Numbered from the stretch's first letter, positions 12,004 through 25,046 are shown. The stretch: DNA of 64,000 nt from Chrysoperla carnea (GCF_905475395.1 NC_058342.1:28554640-28618639); one strand, 5' to 3'. Numbers and translations are program-made. The notes: a model not told the origin generated them from the letters alone.

Positions 12004-12265
12004 GTTCCGTACGTTGAGTTATACACAGTAGATGTATCACAAAAACGAAAAAAACGCTCATATGGTTTAGATTGTACGGAAAACTCCGATGAAACACGAT
12101 GCTGCCGGTATCCATTAACAGTGGATTTTCAAGAATTTGGATGGGATTGGATTATTGCACCAAAACAATATCGAGCAAATTACTGTTCGGGTGAATGTGG
12201 TTATGTGTTCTTGCAAAAATTTCCACATACACATATCGCAAGTTTGGCCAGTCCTACGCAACCAG
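12004..12265 (+). CDS. myo: myoglianin, prodomain end, furin site and N-terminal half of mature ligand
   Basis: The acceptor tag lies at 12001-12003. The exon begins in phase 0, matching the donor of the previous exon, and ends at G|GTAAAT (12265/12266) in phase 1. It encodes 87 codons plus one base. The first 18 residues finish the prodomain and end in the furin site RKKR (12046-12057), so the mature ligand starts at Ser, base 12058. The mature part begins [16 protein letters not shown] and continues with [25 protein letters not shown] and FPHTH. These are hallmark blocks of the GDF8/GDF11/myoglianin subgroup, including the extra cysteine ahead of the CC pair. The mature ligand acts as a secreted disulfide-linked dimer on activin-type receptors; in flies myoglianin is reported in muscle and glia, with roles in growth and neuronal remodelling. 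Assignment to this subfamily rather than to activin or BMP rests on these motifs. Confidence 0.96.
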
Positions 12266-12553
12266 GTAAATTAACAATTTTTGTTATTGATATTAATGTT
12301 TCGAAGGTTGCTTATATATAAAAAAAACTAATTCTTGGTAATATAAAGTATTTTTGTAAATGTATATAACTCCGCCGGAGATTTGCTTCACCTAGGACAG
12401 CAGGGACGTCGCCAGCCAATAGACCAGAGGGGGGTAACCAAAAATTGTTAAAAAACAACAAGAATTTTTGCGATTTTCTTACATATATGACTTCATTTAT
12501 TTCGATTCTGAATCCAAAATTAATAAGTAAAAATATTTTTTTTATGATTCTAG
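12266..12553 (+). other. myoglianin last intron, 288 bp
   Basis: This short phase-1 intron has a GTAAAT donor and a TAG acceptor. Its middle (about 12395-12440) carries a piece of the repeat whose intact relative starts GGGCGTCGCC at 55264, so a mobile-element fragment sits within 115 bases of the terminal exon. Confidence 0.85.
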
Positions 12554-12690
12554 ACACAAAACCAGCAGTCGAAGCATGTTGTGCCCCACGGAAAATGTCT
12601 CCAATATCAATGTTATACTTCGATCACGAATTAAACATCATATACGGCACACTCCCAAATATGGTGGTCGACAGATGTGGATGTTCCTAA
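12554..12690 (+). CDS. myo: myoglianin, terminal coding exon (cystine-knot C-terminus)
   Basis: The last coding exon follows a tag acceptor at 12551-12553. Its first two bases complete a split Asp codon with the G of the previous exon. It then encodes 44 residues: the [18 protein letters not shown] block and the terminal VVDRCGCS, with the TAA stop at 12688-12690. The terminal CxC and the CC pair complete the nine cysteines of the ligand (LDC, CC, YC, GEC, CC, RCGC). The joined mature ligand is 114 residues against 109 for vertebrate myostatin, so it is complete. No frameshift or missing key residue is seen, and the gene looks intact and under constraint even though it is surrounded by decayed repeats. 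Confidence 0.96.
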
Positions 12691-12890
12691 ATTAAAAAAG
12701 AAAAACATAAACAAAACTAAAAACAAAGTGTGAAAAACAGTGTTAGTTAAAATTTTTTTTTTAAAGTGGCAACATTGTCAAAAAATAAATATAGTTAGAC
12801 TGATTTACGTTTAAAACAAAAGTGTAATTAGTATTAAAACAACAAAAAAAACATGCCGGTGATCTCCCTCAAATCAATAAACATTTTATT
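12691..12890 (+). promoter_or_regulatory. myoglianin 3' UTR with candidate polyadenylation signals
   Basis: AT-rich sequence follows the stop codon. AATAAA hexamers lie at 12784-12789 and 12876-12881, the second followed by a T-rich stretch. Either could end the transcript; the sequence does not show which is used. Confidence 0.5.
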
Positions 12891-13637
12891 CTTCCATGGG
12901 AATCCCCTTAAAAAAGGTTTGTGTACGAGGTAATGACAGGTTCAATTCTCGACTAAAAAAAAATTCAAGTGCCAAATCAATTTTTGGTTCAAACAAAACT
13001 TTAAAAAAAAATTTTTTTAGACGGGAAACTAAAAAGTTTAATTTAAAACTATATTAAAAAAATTATTAATATAATTCTTAAGTGTATTATTACTTTAGGT
13101 GCCAGGCCATTTTTCGCAGCTGATGATACTTCAAGGTTCCACCAATATTTTTTTTATCCTTATATTTTCACTAATCAACTATTTTTGAATTTTTGTAGCT
13201 GTAAATTTTCCTGAAAATTTGACCTAATTTTTATACGTACATTGAAATGATTGAGTTATTTTTTCGTAAAGCCGATCGTTTCAATGGCGTTGTCAAAGGT
13301 TACAGAGTGAACCAGTTATCATTCATTTATGGTTCGATTTATAATTCCCGCCGAAAACATAGAAATACGTAAGAAAAACGTTGATGCAGTTTTGAACGTT
13401 CATTAGCTAGGGCAAAGTGGTCTGGCGCCTAGAGTATAATTTGAAATACAGACTTATTATAAAAGAATAATAATAAAATTACAAATTGATAAAAAAAACA
13501 TTTTTTTTATTATTATTTATTTTGTGGTAATTCCAATATCTTTGTGCAATAGTTTAAGTTTTCTTCTTTTGTAAAAGTTATCATTTTATTTGTTTTTTAT
13601 TTCAATGTCATCGTTTCTCTGATTAAGTTGTTGAAAA

Positions 13638-14530
13638 TAAATATAGTCAAAATCGGTTATAACGACGTTTCGCAATGATTCTTGATATTGACGGTTGTTA
13701 AATTATTCCGTCACTTTTTAAAGCAAGCTCTTAACCGTATTTTGTAACTATTTAACGACGACCATCGATATCGATAATGACGCCAACACATTAGAATCAC
13801 CATCAATCTTGATGTCGTTAGCACTTAAACACGTCAAAGTTTACACGTGTGAACGTTCACTTTGGTTGATTGTCAATTATTACAAATACTATCATTAAAA
13901 TTAAAAAAAAATTATGACAGTACGTTATTTTTACAAATCAATTCGCTAACGACTTGCATCGGGCAGACAAGAAGCATTCAAACTACGGAAGTACACGAGC
14001 AGGCCCGAAAATTTACCAAGATAATACTTTTTTCGTTACGCGTTTATGCACATAACCTCACTTTATTTTTTCTACGTTTGCGCAAAAAAAAGTATTCAAT
14101 TGTACTTGATCAACTTTAGTTGTTCAACCAAAGTTACAGAATCCGACCACAAATGTCGATATCGATAATTATCGTTAAAGAGTTAAGTTTTACTGCTTGA
14201 ATAGTCCTTAAAAGTTAATTTGATTACTCTTTTACTAAAAACAATCTTTCTTCGGAAAAAAAAGCTGGAGCGTTTTGTTAAAGGGTAGGATTGGCACGCC
14301 CCAACGCAGCCCTATACTTCCACCATAACAATTCTTGGTAAGTATTTCATATTAATGTTGACTACATGATTTATGATTTAAATCGAGCGTGAGCAATATT
14401 CTCATAACGCAAGTGCTGACGGTTTAAGCTAATAGTGTTAAATATGGTATATTAGACGGCTAAATATAGTAATGACCGCAGTTTGGACCCAACCAATACG
14501 TCGTTATAACCGATTTTCATTATATTTCAC
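13638..14530. mobile_element. pogo-type TIR element, ~0.9 kb, no transposase
   Basis: AAAATCGGTTATAACGACGT at the left is the exact reverse complement of the right end at about 14498-14517. Subterminal ATCGATATCGATAATGACG (13763) and TCGATATCGATAATTATCG (14156) are also inverted. The TTATAACGA core is shared with 57421-58186. The interior is AT-rich. It lies about 750 bp downstream of the myoglianin poly(A) sites. Confidence 0.7.
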
Positions 14531-14924
14531 TTATATGTGCGTCGTGTGACCATATAAAACAATTGATTACGTTATTATGTTAACGTCTTACACTTTTAAA
14601 GCGTACCATAAACGTTCAATGTTTTTGTTACTGGTCTGGGTTATATTTTACTTTAAATTCGATCGAGCGAACAAAATTACGACCAAATTCAGTATTTAAT
14701 ATCAATAAAAACACTTAGGAAAAACGTATAAGTAATTTGAAATAGTAACGAACAGAGGCAGAAATATTAAAAGTCTATGAGTTGCTGAAGTTTGAATGCA
14801 CAATAACTTTATAGAATAGACAAAGGAAAATATTAACACTTGGTAAAAGTGTGAAAGTAACTTCAAATAATAGGAACAGAAATATTGGTTGTCTATGAGT
14901 TGCTTATGATTGAGTGCACTTTAA

Positions 14925-15260
14925 AATAGTTCGGCTGTTTGAGCAAATTTTTTGAGTACGGAACCCTTAACTCGCACTTGAAACATATCTAAGAATACTC
15001 ATCATTAAATTATCGTTTTTCTTAAAACCTTTTCCAAACTGAATCGATTTTGAAGACCATTTTCAATTTTTTAGTTTTTTCGGATACGAAATCCCAAACT
15101 CGTTCTTGAAATATAGCTAAGAACTCTCTCACTCTCCATTAAATTATCTTTCATCTGTTTAAGCGCTACGATGCCACAGACAGACAGGCAGGCAGGCACA
15201 CACTCATAGCGGTAAAACTTCTAGCACCCATTTCTTTAGTTTGGGGGTTAAAGAATTCAA
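14925..15260 (+). repeat. interspersed repeat with duplicated 'tacggaaccc' block
   Basis: GAGTACGGAACCCTTAACTC and CGGATACGAAATCCCAAACT mark two diverged tandem sub-units. They are followed by GCCACAGACAGACAGGCAGG and a CAxACTCATAGCGGTAAAAC tail ending GGGGGTTAAAGA. Confidence 0.5.
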
Positions 15261-15718
15261 AACTAAACTTCATTAACAATGAATTCTTGAAATAGTTAAT
15301 TTTTTGGGTAGTTAAAAAAATTTAAAGAATTTAAAGAAACATGACAAGGTCTTTCCGTTTTTATATAGATTTCAAAAATATTTTTGAAAATATAAACACT
15401 TAACACCTAAAATAAGTCAGATTCTCAAAAAAAAACCAGGAGTGCGATATTTTGAAAAAATTAAACAGTGGGTGGCATTATTTATATTTTAAAATATATG
15501 ATTAAGACTTTTATACCAGATGTTCCAGTAAATATTTTTAATCGACGAATTTTTTTTCTTATACATTGGAACACAAAAAATAAGGCCGAAATCTTATAAA
15601 TATAAAATCTTTTAACTATAAAAAAAGACAGTGACATTTTTGTAAATCGTCTACAGTTTAGAAACCTGTCCAAGGAAATCACTTGCACTACCGGTCCGGT
15701 GCAAAATACGGCAATTAA

Positions 15719-15886
15719 TATCGTAGAGATAATACTATAGAGTTGATCGCAGTAGAGAGAAACAGATGAAATAGGCGCGTATAGCTATCTTCGTTTCTCT
15801 TACTACCTCTCTCACTGCTGTCAAGAATTTACTTATTGCGTTTCCTATGTCTATACAGCTCTATTGTATTATCTCTATGATTTATA
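15719..15886. mobile_element. 168 bp MITE
   Basis: Terminal inverted repeats of about 26 bp: ATCGTAGAGATAATACTATA and AGAGTTG on the left, CAGCTCTATTGTATTATCTC and TATGAT on the right. The interior also folds (AGAGAGAAACAG against CGTTTCTCTTACTACCTCTC), giving a long hairpin. Confidence 0.78.
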
Positions 15887-16899
15887 TTCGCACTAGAAAT
15901 TATAATTCTTCAAATAAAAACTAATAGGAGCTATTACACCTCCTTATGTCTCCGGTTGAATAAACTGCCGCTCTATACACTTAAATGTCCACGAATGACC
16001 TATGCCTTGAACATACATATTTTTAACTACATTTGAAATAGTTAAAAATAACTTATAAAGTTTACGAAAAATTTTATTCAAACGATCAGATTCCAGTTGG
16101 GTTTCGGCTTCCTGAAATTGATTTTATTTAAACATTAATTAGGTAAAAGTTTGTCTCAAAACTAATTCCCATAGTTAAACAAAAAAAAAATCAATGAAAT
16201 GAGGACAGTTTCTTCTTAAACACACTGTAAAAACTTCTTAAGTTTTTTTAAACAAACAAAATTTTATCTCATTTTTTTGTATTAAAATTTATTTTAAAAT
16301 AATTTTTTTTATAAAAATAAATACATACATAATTTATTAATTAAAAATAGTACCCTATTTTTATTTAAAAAAGAATTCGCCAAAAAAATCTCGTATTGAC
16401 GTAAATTGATACAAATAATACCTTTGATCAAAGTTCGATAGTAAATCAAATTATGTTTACGATGTCAAAAAAAAAAATTTAACATAAACCTTAAATTCAT
16501 ACAACGACTTTATTTATTATTCATACAACGAATCTATTAGAAAAATTATTCCTCAGAAATCCAAATATTTTCATTTTCTTTATATTGAGTCAATCAATAT
16601 CCACAAAAGGCTTGTAAAATATAATTCTACTCAAACGTCAAAGATATACAATCAGTCTCTTATTAATAAACGTCTATGATTTCTTTTTACAAAAGGGTGC
16701 GTTCACAATTTTATTGAAAGTGTAAGACGTATCGCATAATGGCGACAATTAACGTTACGTCAAATTTTATATACTTAGAAAAAATTTTCTAAGCATAACG
16801 ATTTAAAAAACTTTTAAATTTCTTTTAAAAATAAATAAAAATCAGCTATTGTATAAGTAGATAAAAAAAAATATTGAATTATTTTATAAATAGTATTGT

Positions 16900-19800
16900 C
16901 TAAGCTTATTGTACATAATAACCTCTAAAATTATTCTTATATTTTACTCATAGACGCACAAAATATATAATTCTAATTAAATAGAAATTTAGTTCGAAGA
17001 CATTTCAAGATTATTTCCATCAAACATTGTGCGTTTTGATATATTTATTTCATTTGTAAAAATATACACACAGGTGAACCGCGGAAAAAAATTTCCAAGC
17101 TGAAAAATGGAATTTAAAAATTTTCTTAAAATTTGAATTCTACAAAGGAAAGTTGGAAAAAGGTGATGGAAACCTGTCTTGAGGTTTGTAACAGTTAAAA
17201 AATTCTCCCAGAATGTTTTCGAACGTTTTTTTTTGTTGTTAAATTAGAAGTATATATTTTGTTAGTCTATGATTTTACCTGTATTTAAGTGTAAACAAAA
17301 AATATTGAAAAAATTGTAAAACAAAAAAATTTATTAAAAAAAAAAAAAAAATACAAAGATTAAAAAAAACAGAAATCGAAATCAAACGAAATGTACGATT
17401 ATTTTTACCAAAATTTCTACTTAGCATTGTGACGTATTAATATTTATATTTTTAAAACAGAAAAATAAAGAATGCATGAATTAGTCTTTTGTTTTTTGCC
17501 CTAAATTTAGAATTAAAAAAAAAAAAAATTATTTTTAGATTTAAAAAAGTCATTTTTGTTGTGTTTAAGATTTTAAGACTTACGCTGCATTTTGCAATTT
17601 TCAAATCAAGATTTCATTCAAATCTAAGTACTTATCATAAACATTTGAGACACAACTTGAGAATCGTAAAGTGCAAACAAACTATCGAATGTCCTTTTCT
17701 AGAATAGTAAGGCTATTTCGATGGTAGTCAACTTAAACAGACAATACTACCGAAGAAATTTAAGGTTTCGTTCTCTTGCGTACTTTGTGCCATTTATAAC
17801 TGAATTGAGAGAACTTAAGGGGATTGGTGCAATAGATTAGTTTCAAAATTCATGACTGGTTTAAGTTTGTAATACATAAAATATCAAAAGCAGATCCATC
17901 TCTACCCTTTTTTATACGAAACTGTCAAAGATATTTTATTTTATTTGTAGCTAATAGGAATTTTAATGAAAATTTACCGAAATTTCTCACATAGAGTTTT
18001 GTGAATTGACTTGATCTATTACGCCAACAGCCTTAACCTAAAATTTTAATTGGTATATTTTGACATGTATTTAAAAAATCAGATGTGATGAATCAAAAAA
18101 AGAAAAACCTTTTTTTTTTTTTGAAAAAGTAAAAAAAAAAAATATACATTTCTCGTGATAAAACAATTGTGATTATTTAAAAGGCCTTAAAATTGTGATC
18201 TGCCTTAATAATGTTAAAACAAACAAAAAATTTTCGTCTGAAATCATTTTTGAAGAACAAAATTTTCTTCTCTTAAACAAAAAAAATTGTTTATTTTTTT
18301 TTCGTGCGTTCGTACTAATTTGTAACATAGCAAAAATAAATTATCCCCTTTCCTATTCTCCCCGCCTTTCTAACCTTACTGTATCTTATAATTAATCATG
18401 TTAAGAGCGCGACTGCTAGGATGTGTGCATTAAAGATAAAGGCCTTGTAATTTTTGTGATTTTTTACTAAGTACCATAAGAATTCAAAGAAGTATATTTT
18501 TGAAATTACATTTAGCACAGTCGTAAGTTCCAAAAAAACATTTTTTTGATGAGAAATTTGTTTTCGAATCGAATATATCTTAAAATGAAGGAAATGAAGG
18601 TGTATATTTAAATTTTACCCAAAATGTGTACATATATTTTGACGTCCAGGTAAACTTGTGATTTTGTCTTTGCACCTCAATTTCAAGACTTCTTTCCCTC
18701 CTTCTAAGATATGAACTTCATTTCGAATAGAATAAAATCCCGAAGTTTTTTTTTCTGTAACTTATAACTGTTCTAATTTGCGTATATATTATGACGTTTT
18801 CAAATGTGTATTAAATTTGCTACTCCAGTCAATTTTGTGTTAAGAAATTGTTCCACTGAACGTACCCCAAACAGTTCAAATCAGTATTATTAATTTGATT
18901 GGGAACTAAATAGCATTTTGAAACGTATATAATATATAAGTTTTGTGCAAAAAAAATACGTTTTTAAAAAATTTTTTGTCTAAAAAAGGACCTAATATTG
19001 TGTATATTACGGTGCTGGATTCCTATGACTGTATTTTGACATAGATTTGTTTACGCCTAATGTATGTGTCGTTTAGTGTTCGTTTAGTGCCTACAGTTAT
19101 TGGAATACAGCCCTGTAAAATTAAATCTGTAATTTTAAGAAAAAAAATATGTTTAATGTTTAAAGTTGATCTCAAATTTTTAAAAGCATTTTATTTTTAT
19201 TTTTTAATTTTTTTTTTTGGTGTAGGGTGTTTTTCCCCACTGTTGAATTGTTTTTTTTTTTTATACAGGTCCGTCCTAATTGAAATTATGTTTTATTGAA
19301 GCTTATGACAATTTGAAAGCTTATTCAACAATCATTCAAAAACATAAAAAAATCGTCTATCGCTTAGCGTGACATTCTTTGACCTAAAATGTAAACCTTA
19401 TAATCTCAGGCGTTTCCATCACGAAAACTAAAGTTATTTTGAGTATACCCATATCCTATCCTATTTTGAGTACCCCCATATCCTACTTCCCCCTCAACAC
19501 TTTCATTTAATATCGCTTAAACTGATAATCGAAATGAATGTAAAGAATGAATAAATAGATATACAAAAAAAAATACCAAACCATAAGAAATAGCCTACCT
19601 TGATAATTTCAGTAGTTTTCAAGTATGAAATGAATTTGGGGAAAATTGGTGGTAACTATTGTTCGTGGAGGAATCAATTAAAATACCCTGGTTATTCCGA
19701 ATTCAATGAAAAATTATTCGAAAACTTGATGGGAGGCTTTCACTGGCGCAAGGTTTAAGGTTTGAATAAAAACTACAGAATATTTATCAATATCCATTTT

Positions 19801-20600
19801 TTATAATGAATCCATTTCCATTTCGCCAATCGAAACGAATTCAATTGGAATGGCTTGGAAACTTTTTTCCAATTAAATTCGATTTCAATTAAATTTCGGT
19901 TCAAAATTTTAATTGGTTTCAATACGAATGAATCGGAATGAATTGGAAATTTTTTCCAATTGAATCCTATTCAATCAACGCTTTAGGGTATTAAACCAAA
20001 TAACTTTGTTAGTTTTTATTTAAATTTTTGACATGCTCTTGTGAATGCAACTAAATTTCTAGTTAGAGCAACATATATTTTTTAGGTCTATTGTGGTGAG
20101 CTTTCAAAAAGCTAGATAAAACATATGCAGAGCATAAATTTTCTTTTTAATTTCAATGCATTTTCTTTTGTGAAAATCAAATATGTGGTATTCTAAATGT
20201 TCTAAAAAAACTTGTAAAATAATTTCGAGACGTAGTCTGAACTGATATATAAATATATTTACCTTAGTAGATTATTCTCTTTTTTTTTTTGGTTTTTAAA
20301 TAATTAATTTTCTTATTTTTATTTTTTGAGATTGTTTGATTTTTTTTTTAGTGTCGAGAAAATGGAACACTTAGAATAAATTATAATTAAAAATATTTTT
20401 ATATTGTGACGTTATGTCAAAATACATAATACATTTTGTTTGTAAACTATATTTAAAAAAAAAAAATGTTGCTATAGAAAAATTTAATCAAAAAGAAAAC
20501 TTTTTGTGTTTTTATTTTTCATACCTTTTTTTATCACTTCATATAAATGAGATAAATGAATTTAATCATAAAAAAATTTCGAAGGTAAGTCCATTTTAGT
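16900..20600. other. AT-rich stretch with no recognised gene
   Basis: This is long homopolymer-rich DNA. The only structure noted is a cluster of ATTGGAA/TTCCAAT words at 19810-19980. The short frames at 17489, 18195, 19060 and 20414 have low-complexity Phe/Lys/Leu composition and no motif. Confidence 0.5.
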
Positions 20601-20831
20601 ATTAAGGTACTGGTATCACTGAAAAAAATTATTGTCTCAACCTCATCGCGAGATCATATATGGCGAATGGTGCCACGAACTAACGAACGGGAATGAGTGG
20701 TGAAGTTGACACAAACGCATGAGTTGTTTGTATGAAAGTAATATGCTGTCTTAACAAATTTGAAATATTGTTGTTTTGAATAATATTAATATTATAGTTA
20801 TCAAAACTATACGAGCAAGTAAAAAAAAAAA

Positions 20832-20915
20832 AGACGGATTTGAACCAGCAGCATATGGATTACTATTGATTTAAGTGTTAAGTCTACATCTTAACCAACT
20901 GCGCTATCAATGCCT
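20832..20915 (-). mobile_element. tRNA-like SINE fragment
   Basis: The minus strand has an A box (GATAGCGCAGTTGGTTAAGA) and a B box (GGTTCAAATCC), with a T-run immediately after the B-box side. The acceptor arms do not pair (GGCATTG against CCGTCTT), so it is not a working tRNA. It is most likely a decayed tRNA-derived SINE. Confidence 0.5.
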
Positions 20916-21342
20916 GTTACATATGTACCAAAAAATAGAGTAAATGTTATAAAAATGATCAATATGTTTGATTCAAGCTCTCTGTTAGCTGGTAACAACA
21001 ATCTTCATGAAGTTGTCTCAATCACATATGGACTAGACATGATAGATATGTTTTCGTACTAATTTAATTCTATATTCAAAGCAAACGTAAAGATATGTTA
21101 TTTTAATTTGTATATTCGCTTTATTTACACGATTATATATTCCAACTTATTACGTGCTTGACCCCACAAATTTTCTACATTAAATTAAAAAAAGTAAAAT
21201 AATTACCTATTTTATTTTAAATTGTAAGAAATTTGTCATAATAAAGTCTTTCCGAAAAAGAAAAAAACTAAATTAAAAACAAGAGTACACAAACAATTGA
21301 CTGTGTTAATTGTTGAAATACCATGTACATTTACCAAAGAGG

Positions 21343-21622
21343 TTATATATAACATAGAAACTTAAAAGCATAGGAAACGCAATCAGTGAATTAATGATCG
21401 TTAAAAAAGAGACCGAAAAAAGGGACCATCTTCTCTCTTTGTCTCTCAGAATGACAAAGCGCTTATATTATATTTTGAATTATTGTATAAACACGTGCAT
21501 GCTGTGTATTTTATGGAAGTAATATAAGAGAGACGAAGAAGCTATACGCGTACTTTTTTTAAGGTCTCTCTCTCTATAACGATCAACCCGTTGGGTGTCG
21601 GTTCTATGTTATTAATTCTATT
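21343..21622. mobile_element. 280 bp MITE related to the 15.7 kb element
   Basis: ATATATAACATAGAAACTTA at the left faces GGTTCTATGTTATTAAT at the right. The interior has GAGAGACGAAGAAGCTATAC and GCGTAC, similar to the GCGCGTATAGCTATCTTCG core of 15719-15886 in inverse order. Confidence 0.55.
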
Positions 21623-21689
21623 ATATGCACCAGTTTTTCATTACTGTGTTAAATCATACATATCTACTTTTTTGTCATCCCAAACAAAT

Positions 21690-21780
21690 TTGGGTCAGCA
21701 TTGTAATATATGGCATGGTTCATGACAGAACCCTGTCCATGCGAGTTCAATTCGCACTTGACTGATTTTTAATAATAGGC
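21690..21780 (+). mobile_element. possible tRNA-derived repeat fragment
   Basis: GGTTCATGACAGAACC and CGAGTTCAATTCGC look like a D-arm-derived stretch followed by a T-arm B box. The match is partial and no boundaries were found. Confidence 0.3.
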
Positions 21781-22499
21781 CACGCGTAAACTGATTCAAG
21801 CGTACCTGTATTTATAAAGACCTCACACATGATAATCCCACCCACAAACCATTTGAACATAAGCCTGTTGGCACCCATATGTATATACTTGAAAGCCTAT
21901 TATTTAAGTACAAAATATCAGTAACACCCGCACATAACGAGTATTTTTTTGTTGAGCAAGTTTGAACGTATTCGAATTTTAATGGTTCGGCAAGTAAAAT
22001 TTTTTTTTAGAAGTGATTTTTCTCAATAGTTCAATAATTGTTAAATAGATTTCACTATTAGTTCTATTTAATGAATAAAATTTATTCTTATCATTGGAAA
22101 GGTCGATGGTTTTACATATATTACAGCTGAACTGCGATAAACCAAATATCCTGAACAGCAAAAACGGTAGTATCCGGTTTTCATTTGGGAGAGGAAAGGG
22201 GAGTTTATATAGATACGTACCGAAATCAGATAAAGGAGGCGTGCCGAAAAGCCTCATTTCCGCCCCAGAGCAACAAAAGTTCTTTATTAAAATGTATTAT
22301 TGCATTAAGGCACGCAGTGCTCTTTCAGAATATGTAAAGAAAACATCAAATCGTTTGACTGTTTTTTGATTATTCTGTGGTGGAATTGAGGCCTTATTTT
22401 ATCTAGCTGTTATAAATATCATACTTACATAAAATATGGTTCTTTTTGGCTATTAATTGGCTACAGAAATAATATATAAGTGATGAATATTATCAGCAA

Positions 22500-22700
22500 T
22501 CTACTTTCTTTTTATTTATAGGCAATTTTATTACAGATATGATACACAAATTACATACAGAACAAAATTAAATCTTAATATTATTTCTCTAGCCTTTTTT
22601 TTCCTAAGCAGTACACTGTCATCAGTCATCCATATTAAATTATGGAAATTTATAAAGGAATAAGGAATACCTCGTCATGTGACAGAAAAACAGCCTCAAT
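22500..22700 (+). repeat. copy of the 42.0-42.4 kb repeat
   Basis: TTTATTTATAGGCAATTTTA, ACAGATATGATAC and TATAAAGGAATAAGGAATAC are shared. Block order differs from the other copies. Confidence 0.45.
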
Positions 22701-25040
22701 ATAATCGTTAAAAACAAGCTTAAAATTAAATTACGGAATAGGCTACAATTTCATTTATATAAATTTGAAAGAAAAGTTTTACTTTCAGATAAAGAAATCG
22801 GAATTTCTAATGAAATATCGTTATAAATTCTACTTAAACCATTGAGATGCTTTGGAGCGTGATAGAGGACTTGGGGAGGGAGTGTAATTTATCGTCAGTT
22901 CCTAAAACAAGTTCTTCTATTTTATGTTTGCATGTTTGCCAGAGACGATGTCAAGATGATGAGTTTTTTAAACCATCAATCAAAATTTACCAAACGATTT
23001 GTATGATGTTAGAACTTTTATTTCAATCAAATGACATATAAATCAGTTACATTTGTTTTTAAATGGGAAAAAAATTCAGCGAATTTCATAATATTTTTAA
23101 AGAAATAAGTACAGTTTTAGAAAGTTTAACTGTAATAATGATACATATAAAGACTTGTTTACACTATCCAATTAAAATGATTTATTATTGAAGTAATCTA
23201 TATAACATATCAAAAACGTCCATTTATGATAGAACGACAGGCGGAGCAAAATACATGACGATTCAATCGCGCCCTTCCATAATCTCACTAATACTTAGAG
23301 TAAATTTTTGGTGCTATTTAATGACAGTAAAGACGGAAGGGGGGGGGTATCGAGTCGGCCAACTGGAGTGGCAAAAATTTGGGGAGGTATGTCCTTAAAA
23401 TATTATATACAGTAATCTCGATCATTGAGACTCAATACGACCAGGGCAATTCCGAAAACTGGTATCGTATGGAAAAATTCATTTATAAATTAAAGGGTGA
23501 TTATATAAGTTGGCATATGCTTGAAACTCGAAAAATTAATTTTATCGATGGTTGGTATCGAAAATGGTTCAAGCAAAAAATGTTGGGTGTGTAGACGCGC
23601 ATCTTATGCAGGCATTAAATTTGACCTAGGTTTTCAAGCTCACTCTACTCCATAACTTACTCCATAACATTAAACACATGCAAAAGGACGATATTGACAA
23701 CCGATTTCCTAAATCGTGCTCACCAGTTTCCTAAAGAACCTCACAAGATTAGATAGGAATAACATTTTGGAGGTGATTTGAAAAATTTTCACAGAATACC
23801 ATTTTCCTAGTCATATAAGTACTATATGTATAATGTATATGTAGCTTTAATCGCCCGTAGGTCAAAAAGTATTCGTTTAAAAGTTTTGTGGCCGGGAGAG
23901 GTTTTGATCAGAAACATCTGAGGAACCTTTTGGGGATGTTTTGATAATGTTTCACAGAAAGCCATTTTTCTAATTTTTCTATCTAATTTTGCGTGGTCCT
24001 TAATTTTTTTATAAATTTCTTTATTTTTTTTTAATGTAAATGATGAAAATATCCTATTATTTAACAAGTAAATCAAATTTTACATCAAATTTACCTGATT
24101 TACTGGCATTTCATCACCATAAAACTATTCGATTTTGCCAAAAGATTGGAAACCCCTGAAGATCTCGCAGCGTCAGCGGGAAGAAAGGGATTGGCAGGAT
24201 TGTTCCTATTGCCTTAGATTTTCTTTTGAAATAAGATCTTTGACCTCAAAATGACCTTTAAGGTCATTCAAAGCTATATTTGGACGTGAATTATTCTTCT
24301 CTTTGCAAAAACTGCAATAAAAAAGAGGTAATAAGATCTTTAACTTTGGAATGAGCTTCAAGGTCATACAAACTCAATATAGAAAATAGGAGTTCCCATT
24401 TGAAAAATCGATTTTTGCTTTGCTGTAGCCTTGAGGCTATGTTCGAGGTCAAATCCATTTGATTCCCCGCCGAAAAATGTAAAAATCGAAAATCTGTGCG
24501 AGATTTCGAGTCGATTCCATACTTTAGGAACAAGTTTATGTATTAACCGTTGCTAAAAATTTGCAGGCAAAGAAAAAATTAACAGGTACGATTTAAGCAA
24601 CCTATACAGATTATGAAACTTTCCTCTATCTTGTACTTAACTTGATTCGTTTTATCTTGATGTACGGTGCGGTATCCTAAAAAGGTTTAGTTTAGTTTGG
24701 TTTTTGTTTTTGTTTTTGTTTTTTTTTTTGTAAATAATTAATTTAATGAGAAATTGAAAGGTTTTGTACTTATTATTAATAAAAATATGAAGTAAACGTG
24801 TTTTATTGGTTAAACAGTTAATAATAACAGTAAACTTGTCTCTTAATTTACAACATAAACTGTGTTTGATGTGTGCAGCTTGCCCCTATCACATGATATT
24901 TTTATTGGACATGAAAACTAAAGCAACAACAAGGCTATTTTTAATTTTACATGTTCTCATAAATAATGTTATACAATACAATACAACGAAATTCATATCA
25001 AATATTCCAATCACTTCCATATAATATATCAGAAATCTCA
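22700..25040. other. unassigned stretch, two short frames of unknown status
   Basis: Frames at 22847-23041 and 23379-23594 are the least repeat-like here. The latter contains NSENWYRMEKFIYKLKGDYI. Neither shows a known motif or clear splice sites. A run of nine Gs lies at about 23339-23347. Otherwise AT-rich DNA. Confidence 0.3.
24220..24440 (+). repeat. two related ~100 bp units with TGACCTTxAAGGTCAT palindromes
   Basis: AAATAAGATCTTTGACCTCA with AAGGTCATTCAAAG and GTAATAAGATCTTTAACTTT with AAGGTCATACAAAC are ~100 bases apart. This looks like a decayed tandem element. Its ORF is not considered a gene. Confidence 0.4.
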
Positions 25041-25046
25041 AAAAAA

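Noticed and set aside
14270..14345. Possible exon ending in CTTGGTAAGT
   Set aside because: It lies inside the pogo-type element at 13638-14530 and has no supporting frame upstream.
22094..22369. 91-codon frame with some charged composition
   Set aside because: An overlapping 92-codon frame exists on the other strand, no motif is seen, and no splice or poly(A) context supports it.
23379..23594. 71-codon frame (NSENWYRMEKFIYK)
   Set aside because: Not repeat-derived as far as can be seen, but without motif, splice sites or a second exon there is no basis to call a gene; mentioned only within the regional entry.
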